64,000 bases of DNA from Rhodococcus opacus (lineage in GTDB: Bacteria > Actinomycetota > Actinomycetes > Mycobacteriales > Mycobacteriaceae): NCBI RefSeq assembly GCF_012396235.1, contig NZ_JAAXPA010000004.1, positions 124,001 through 188,000 on the forward strand. Direction: 5' to 3'. The notes beneath the pieces were generated by a model. It did no database searches, had not been told where the DNA came from, and saw only the letters and a list, made by a program, of their open reading frames with translations. Below are positions 19,601-28,600 of this stretch, one piece after another (the stretch's first letter is position 1; each line of letters starts with the position of its first letter). Both the position numbers and the translations under genes were made by a program.

Positions 19601-22600
19601 CGCGGGGATCACCTCGGTGCGCAGGACCAGGTTGTTGACGAACATGCCCACCAGGTCGTCGAGGGCCTGGTCCCCGCGTCCCGCGACGGGGGTGCCGATC
19701 ACGATGTCGGTGGATCCGCCGAGCCTCGCGAGGAGCACCGCGAATACCGCGTGCACGACCATGAACGGGGTGACGGCTAGGGCTGAAGCGGTGTGCTCGA
19801 CCGCACGGTAGAGCACGTCGTCGAGCGCGAACTCGACTGTGCCGCCGCGGTGCGACGCGATCGCGGGATGTGGCCGGTCGGCGGGGAGGGACAGCTGTTC
19901 CGGCGCACCCGACAACGTGTCCTTCCAGTACGACAGTTGCTGCGCGGCAACGGATTGTGGATCGTCGCGGTCGCCCAGTAGTTCGTGCTGCCACAGGGTG
20001 TAGTCCGTGTACTGGACGGGAAGTTCGGCCCACCGCGGCGCCTCGCCCGAAACCCGCGCCTCGTAGGCGGTCATCACGTCGCGGACGAGCAGCGGCACCG
20101 AGAACCCGTCCGCGCTGATGTGATGGACCATGACGGCGAGCACCCACTCGTCGGGGGCGAGGGCGAACAGCCGGGCACGGATCGGCGGTTCGGCGCCCAG
20201 GGCGAAACCCTTCGACGCGAACGTCGCAACCCGCGCGGCGACGTCACCGCGGGACACGGGTGTCGGACTGAGAGTGGGAGCGGCCCGCGACACCGGGACC
20301 ACCTGCTGGTACGCGACACCGTCACTGTCGGGGTAGAGGGTGCGCAGCGGTTCGTGACGGCCCATCACGTCCGCGACGGCCGCGGTGAGGGCGGCGACGT
20401 CGAGTGTTCCGGTGAGCCGCAACGCCATCGGGATGTTGTATTCGGGGGAGCCGGGGGCGAGGCGGGCGAGGAACCACAATCGTTGCTGCGCCGGCGACAG
20501 CGGCACGCGGGCCGGGCGCGGACGCACGGTCAGGGCGACGCGCGTCGCGCCGCCGGTCTGCTCGTTGACGGCCACAGCGAGCGCGGAGACGGTCGGCGAG
20601 TCGAACACTGCACGTACCGGCACCGTCGTCTCCAGTGCGGCACCGATCCGGGACGCAACGCGCGTGGCGGACAGGGAACTGCCGCCCAGGGCGAAGAAGT
20701 TTTCGTCCCGCCCCACGAGGTCGAGTCCGAGCACCTCGGCGAACGCTGTCGCCACCACCCGTTCGGCGGGCGTGTGCGGGGCCTCGAACTCGGTTGCCGC
20801 GGGAACGGGGTCGGGCAGCGCCGAGCGGTCCAGTTTCCCGTTGACGGTGAGCGGGACGGCGTCCACCACGACCACGATCGCGGGCACCAGCGGGGTCGGC
20901 AGGCGCGTCGCCGCGTAGCGGATCAGCTGATCCGGATCGACCGTCTCGTTCCGAGCCGGCAGCACGTACGACACGAGAACCTCGACGCCGTCCCGGAGTT
21001 CACGCACATCCGTCGCCGCGAATCTCACGGCCTGATGGGTGAGGAGGGTGGCGTCGATCTCGCCGAGTTCGATTCGGACGCCGCGTAGTTCGATCTGCGA
21101 GTCGTTGCGGTACAGATACTCGATCGACCCGTCGCGACGCCGACGACCCACATCGCCCGTCCGGTACATCCGCTCCCCGGCTGTGCCGAACGGGGAGGCG
21201 ACGAAGCGTGCGGCGGTCAGCGCGGGCCTGCGATGGTAGCCGCGGGCGACACCCGGCCCGCAGATGTAGAGTTCGCCGGCCACTCCCGTCGGAACCGGGT
21301 GCAGCCGCGAATCCAGCAGGAGTACGGCGGCGCCGCGGACCGGGCGGCCGATGGTGACCGGCCCGCCGGCCGCCAAGGGATCACTGATACTCGTCATGAC
21401 CGTCGTCTCGGTCGGACCGTATCCGTTGAACATCTGCGCCTGCTCGGCCCACACCGCCGCGAGTTCCGGCGGGCAGGGTTCGCCGCCCACCACGACGACC
21501 CGCAGGTCGTGCAGGCCGCGCGGGTCGACCGTCGCCAGAACCGTCGGTGTGGTGAACACGTGGCTGACCCGCTCGCGGGCCAGCAGGTCCGTGAGTTGGT
21601 TCTCGCCCTGGACCATCGGTGGTGCGAGCACCATGCAGGCGCCCGCACCGAGCGCGAGCAGTATCTCCAGCACCGCGCCGTCGAAGCTGGGAGACGAAGC
21701 GTGCAGCGTGCGGGACGACGCCGTCACCGAATACCGATCCCGCTGTTCCGCGGTGAAGTCGGCGAGACCGGTGTGGGTCACCACCACCCCCTTGGGGTTT
21801 CCCGTCGAACCGGACGTGTAGATCACGTACGCAGGATGGCGCGCATCCAGCGGCCGAGCACGGTCGGCATCGGTGACCGGGTCCGAAGACCAACCGCGAC
21901 ATTCGGTTCGGAAGCCCGGGTCGTCGAGCACCAACCAGTCCGTACCGTCCGGCAGGGCCTCGCGGTCCGCAACGGTGGTCAGCCCGAGGGCGGCGCCGGA
22001 GTCGTCCATCAGATACCGGACCCGCGCGGCGGGGTAGCGCGGGTCGACGGGCACGAACGCGGCACCCGTCTTCGCGACGGCCCACACGGAGACGACGGAC
22101 AGGACGGACCGCGGCAGACCGAGCGCCACGAGTGCCTCGGGGCCCACCCCGCGCCGCATCAGGGCGCGGGCGAGCCGATTCGACTCAGCGTCGAGTTCTC
22201 GATACGTCATCGACCGGCCGTCCGCCGTCAGCGCCGACCCTCCCGGATTCTGCCGGACGGCGGCGGACATCAGGTCGGGCAGTGTGCGTTGCGGCAACGA
22301 CGGCGGTCCGTCGTGCCGCGCCTGCTGCTCCGCGGGGTCCCGCACGTCGATGTCGCCGACCACGATGGACGGGTGTGCGAGCGCCGCCCGCAGAATGCGC
22401 CGGAACCGGTCCGCGAATCCCGCGACCGTGGCGTCGTCGAACAGATCGGTGGCGTACGTGAAGACGCACGACAGTGGTCCCGGGCCGCCTGCGTCGTCGA
22501 CCGATTCGGTGACGGTGAGCTGGAGGTCGAATTTCGCGGTGTGCGTCGCGATCTCGACGATCTCGGCGGACACCTCCGGCAGGTCGATCACGACCGGCGC

Positions 22601-25600
22601 CGTGTTGTGATAGGCGAGCGCAAGCTGGAACAGCGGATTGCGACTGCGGGACCGAGCGGGTGCGACCGCCTCCACGACCTCCTCGAACGAGACGTCCGCG
22701 TGGGCGTACGCGGCGAGATCGACGTTCCGCACGTGGGTGAGTGTGTCGGCGAACGTGGTGTGCAGCGGGACATCTGTCCGTAGCACCAGTGTGTTGACGA
22801 ACATTCCGACGAGGTCGTCGAGTGCGCGGGGCCCGCGTCCCGCGATCGGCGCGCCGACGACGATGTCCGACGTGTCGCCGAGCCTGGCCGCGAGGACGGC
22901 CAGCGCCGCGTGCACCACCATGAACGGAGTGGCGTCGTGCGTCCGCGCGAGAGCACGAATCCGCAGATGAATCTCGGCGTCGATGGTGAACTCGGCGTTC
23001 GCGCCGCGGTGCGTCGCGACGGGCGGGCGGGCACGGTCGAACGGCAGGGGGAGTAACTCGGGCAGTCCGGACAGTGTCTGCGTCCAATACGCCAGGCCCC
23101 GCTGCCCGTCCTGCAGTTCACGCTGCCAGGTGGCGTAGTCGGCGTAGCGGACGGGCAGTGGCGTCCAGCCCGGGGAGTCGCCCTCCGCCCGGGCGCGATA
23201 CGCCGCCATCACATCCCGGGCGAGTGGTCCCAGCGAGAACCCGTCCGCACTGATGTGATGGACGACGAGAGTCAGCACCCACTCGTCGGCGTTCACCGCG
23301 AGAAGCTCGGTGCGAACCGGGGGTTCGGCGGTGAGGTCGAACCCCGCCGACAGCAGGTCGCGGACCCGGGCGATCGGGTCCGTCGTCCTCCGGACCGTGC
23401 ACGCCGGCACGGCGGAGGCGGGGAGAACGTGCTGGCAGGGGATCCCGTCGTGTTCGGGATACACGGTGCGCAGGGGTTCGTGTCGTTCGATCACGTCACC
23501 CACCGCCGCACACAGAGCCGATTCGTCGAGCGTGCCGGTGAGGCGGAGCACGACGGGAATGCTGTCGGTGGCCGAGCGTCCGTCGAGCCGGTTCAGGAAC
23601 CACACACGCTGTTGCGCGAGGGACAGCGGAACGTGGGCGGTCGGGGCGCGGCGGACCAGGGGCGTCCGCTCGACCGCGTGCGTTCGTTTCGGGAGATACT
23701 CCGACAGTTCCGCGACCGTCGGGTGGTCGAACAGTTCGCGGATGCCGACGGAGGTTCCCAGCGCCGCTCCGACGCGGGCGACGGCCTGCGCCGCGGTCAG
23801 CGAGTTTCCGCCCGCCGCAAAGAAGTTGTCGTTCCGGCCCACCCGGCCGGTGCCGGTGACCTCCGCGAACACGAACGCGACCACGTCCTCGGTGGGGGTG
23901 GCGGGCGGATCGGAGGCAGACTGCGCGGGCGCCGGTTCCGGTAGGGCGGCGCGATCCAGCTTCCCACTGGTGGTGAGGGGCAGCGCCGGGAGCGGGACGA
24001 CGGCGGAGGGAATCATGTAGGCCGGGAGCAGACCGGTGAGACGGTCGACGATCCGGCCTTCGTCCGGCGGCACACCGTCCGCGGGCACGACGTAGGCGAT
24101 CAGCCGGTCTCCCGCTTCCGGGTCGCGGTGCACCGTGACCGCCGCGTGTGTCACCGCCGGGTCGGACGTGAGTGCGGACTCGATCTCGCCGGGTTCGATG
24201 CGTTGGCCGCGGAGTTTGATCTGGAAGTCGCTGCGGCCGAGATACTCGAGCCGGCCCGACTCGTTCCACCGCACCACGTCGCCGGTGCGGTACATCCGGC
24301 CGCCCGTTCCGCCGACGGGATCGGCGACGAAGCGTTCGGCGGTCAGATCGGGGCGTCCGGCATACCCCCGCGCCAAGTACCCACCGGCAAGGTACAACTC
24401 GCCCCTCGTCCCGACCGGCACCGGTCGGAGCCGGCTGTCGAGTACATACGTACGTATGTTGTGAATGGGGCGGCCGATGGCGACCGCGGTGCCGAACTCG
24501 TTGCCGTCGACCGACTCCGAGGTCGCCGCCGCCGCCTCGCACGGGCCGTACCAGTTGTACAGCGCGGCGGCGCCGCGTTCCCTGAATCGTGATGCCGTCG
24601 CCGCGGACAGGGGCTCTCCGGCCGAGTACACGCGGCGCAGCGTCGAGGGCGCCCGCGGCCCGCACTGCTCCAGGAAGGCATCGAGCATCGACGGTACGAC
24701 GTGGAGAGTGGTGATCGACTCCTGCTCGATGATGCGCGCGAGGTAGCGGGGGTCGCGGTGTCCGTCGGGTGCGGCGATCACCACCCGCGCACCGGTGTGC
24801 AAGGGCCACAGCAGCTCCCACGCGGAAATGTCGAAGGTGAGCGGGGTCTTGTGCAGTACCGCATCGGAACCGTCGAGCGGCGTCAGTGTCTGCGCCCAGC
24901 GGAACTGGTTCACCATCATCTCGTGGGTCACCGTCACGCCCTTGGGCCGGCCGGTGGAACCGGACGTGTAGACGACGTATGCGGCGTTCGCCGGATGCAG
25001 TGCTGCGCGTCGTTCGGAATCCGTGATCGGTCGGGGGTTGTATCCAGTGACGTCGAGCACGTCGAGATCCACGACGGCGACTCCGTCGGGGACCGTGCGA
25101 TTCCGGCAACCGGACGTGAGGACCAGTGTTGGTGCGGCCGAGTCGATGACGAGTGCGGTGCGTTCGAGCGGCTGCTCGGGGTCGACGGGCACGTAGGCGC
25201 CGCCGGCCTTCAGCACCGCGTGCAGCGCGACGAGAAGCTCGATCGAGCGGGGAGCCGCGACACCGACGACGGCTTCCGGTCCGACTCCCTTCGCTACGAG
25301 ATACCGGGCGAGCCGGTTCGCCCGTGCGTCGAACTCCGCGTACGTCAGTCGATCCCGGCCGAAGACCACCGCCACGCCGCCGGGGGAGCGCTCGACCTGT
25401 GCGTCGAACACGTCCACCAGGGTCTGCGAGGGCACCGGGGCGTCCGTCGCGTTCCAGGTGCGCAGAACCCGCTCGCGCTCCTGCTCGCCGAGGAGATCGA
25501 GCCTGCCGAGGACGACGTGCGGATCCCTGCCGATGCACTCGAGGACGCGGCCGGCCCGCGCGAGCATGGCCGCCCCGTCGTACCGGCGTGACCGGCACTT

Positions 25601-28600
25601 CACTGTCAGCCGCAGGGTCCGGGACACCGTCGCCGCCAGCGTCACGGCGTAGTGCGAGGCATCGTGTGCGCGGACCCCGTCCAGGGTGAGTCCGTCGACG
25701 GGTTCCGGCAGCGCGCTGCGGTCCACGGGGTACGACTCGAACGCGACCAGCGTGTCGAACAGCGGCGCCACGCCGACTGCCTGCTGGATGTCCGCCAGGC
25801 CCAGATGGTGATGGTCCAGGAGGCGCACGTGGTCGGCCTGCAGGCGGGTGAGCAGCATGGCGGTGTCGGTATCGGGGTCCAGCGGGATCCGCACGGGCAC
25901 GGTGTTGACGAACAATCCCACCGCACTCTCCACCCCGGCGACGTCCGCGGGCCTGCCGGAGACGGTCGCGCCGATCACGACGTCGTCCCGGGTGGTCGCC
26001 TGCCCGAGGACAATTCCCCAGGCCGCCTGCACGATCGCGCTCAGCGTGACGCCGAGCTCGGTCGCGCGGGCCGTCAGCTTTCGGGTGTCCTCCTCGCTCA
26101 GCTCCAGCACCGTCTCCGACGTGGTGGGGGTGGGTTCGGCCGGCGCGGCGGGCTCGGTGATGCCGTCGAGAGCCACGGCCCACGCCCGCGCCGAGGCCTC
26201 GGTGTCCCTCGCTGCCAGCCATTCCAGGAAGTCGCGGTATGGGCTCGAATCCGGCGGCTCGGTGCGGACGTCGCCGCGTTGGTAGGCGGTGAAGATCTCG
26301 CGCACCAGCAACGGCATCGACCAGCCGTCCAGCACGATGTGGTGAGCGGTGATCGCCAGTTCGGCGCGGTTCGGCCCTCGCGACAGCAGGGTGAACCGAA
26401 TCAGCGGCGGGGCGGACATGTCGAAGCGAGCGGTGCGGTCGCCCTGCAGGATCTCCTCGGCAACCTCGCCCGTGTCGCCGTCCGTGAGCTCGACCTGCCG
26501 CCACCGCAACGGCACGTCGTCGAGCACGAGTTGCACCGGGACACCGCGACTGTCGCGCACGAACGCGGTGCGCAGGTTCGCGTGCCCCGCGAGGACGGCG
26601 ATGCATGCGCGCCGGAGTCGATCCTGATCGAGGTGTCCGGACAGGGTCAGGACCACCTGCATCGCATACGGGTCGGCGTCCGCGCCCGCGAGAGCCGCGT
26701 GGAACAGCAGGCCCGACTGCAACGGCGTCAGCGGCCACACGTCGAGCAGACCCGGCCGGTCCCGCTCCCACTCGACGATGTCGTTCGGGTCCACGGCGAC
26801 GAGCGGCAGATCGGACGGGGTGAGCCCACCGGCGTGCGGAGAACGCGCCACCGCGGCGAGGGCTGTCAACGCCTGCTCCCACAAATCGGCCAGCGCCTGC
26901 ACATCCTCGGACGCGATCGCGCCTGTCGGGTATGCGAAGGTGGCGTCGAGGACGCCGTGGGTGGTGAACGCGGTGATCTCGATCAGCGCGGTGACCGGCA
27001 TCGACGGTTCCGCCGACGAGAACACGGCGGTGCCCTCCCGCACCGGGCGCCACTCGCGTTCGGTATCCGCGGTATCGAGACGACCGAGGTAGTTGAAGGC
27101 GACCTGGCCGATGCCGTCTCCCGGAAGCCGCAGCAGCCCGTAGCCGATGCCCTTGTCGGGCACCGCACGCAATTGTTCCTTGACGGACTTGATCACAGTG
27201 CTCGCGGAGCGCCCGCCCGCGAACGCCTCGTCCAGATCGACGTCCCCGAGGTCGAGGCGGATCGGGAAGATGCTGGTGAACCACCCGACTGTGCGGGAGA
27301 GATCGGCGCCGTGGAGCACCGCTTCCTCGCGGCCGTGCCCCTCGAGCCGGATCACCGGCGCGGTGGCCGGTCGTCCCCGCCGGCGCTGCCACTGCGCGAG
27401 GGCGAGGGAGAGCGCGGTGAGCAGTGCGTCGTTGACCTCGCACCGGAAGGCGGCCGTGAGGTCGGTCAGCAACGAGTGCGTGACGGCTGCAGTTACTTCC
27501 GTGTGGACCCGATCCACGGTGGAATTCACGTCACGCCGCGCGTCGAGTGGGCGGGTGCCGAGCGGCGGATCCTCGCCGGCAGTCATGGTGCGCCAGAACG
27601 ACAGCTCGGACAACCGGCCCGGCCGCTGCGCCTCCTCGATCAGGCCGTGCGACCACCGGCGCAGGGAGGTGCCGATCGGTGCGAGAGTGGGCGGTACCCC
27701 CGCCGTTACCTGCGCCCACGCTGCGGCGAGATCACCGATCAGGATTCGCCACGAGACCCCGTCGATCACCAGGTGATGGGCGACGAGGAGGAGCCGCCCG
27801 CGGCGGGTGGTGTCGCCTGGTCCGGGGTCGAGCCACACGCATTGCATCATCACGCCCGCAGTAGGATTCAACCGGCGGATCGCGGCTTCGTGTTCGTCCC
27901 TCGTTCGCTGCGCCGGGTCGGCGTCGGCGGGCAGCGGAACCCGCAGGATCGTGTCCTCCGGCAGCGGTGCGCCTGCCGGGCTTACGGTGAGAAACGCCGT
28001 CCCGTCCGAACCGCGCACGAGGTGCGCCCGCAGTGCGTCGTGCCGATCGATGACGGCACCGATCACCGTGCGCAACCTCTCCGCGTCCATGCCCCGTGGC
28101 AGTTCCACCACCACGGCCTGTGCGTACCGGTCGACGACGCCGGCCCGGTCGAACAGGAATCGGGCGGCCGGGGTGAGCGGCATGTCGCCGACCCCGCCGT
28201 CGGGGAGTTCCTCGAGCACCGATCTGCCGACGTCGTTTCCGGCGACTTGGCCGAGACGGGCGATCGTTCGCTGCTCGAACACGTCACGCGGAGTGAACGA
28301 GATTCCCGCACTCCGTGCCCGGGAGGCCAAAAGGATCGCCATGATGCTGTCGCCGCCGAGCGCGAAGAACGACTCGTCCACACCGAAATCGGACGTCCCG
28401 AGGATGTCGGCGTAGAGGGTGTGGAGTGTGCGTTCGCGCTCACTGCCGGGGGCGGTCCGGGAACGTGACCGGAGGCCGTGCTCGGGGAGAGCAGTGCGGT
28501 CCAGCTTGCCAGACGGGGTCAGCGGAATGTGGGAGAGCACGACGACGGCGGCCGGCACGAGATGCGGGGGCAGTGCGGCGGCGAGGAACGACAGCAGCTC

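Noticed and set aside
24440-24465. CGTACGTA-like repeats inside the NRPS gene as an operator
   Set aside because: ACATACGTACGTATGT is a local palindrome within the second adenylation domain coding region; with nothing regulated nearby it is probably chance.
23496-27443. 1315-codon minus-strand open frame within the NRPS region
   Set aside because: It is an alternate frame of the NRPS gene: low-complexity Arg/Pro/Gly, no motifs.
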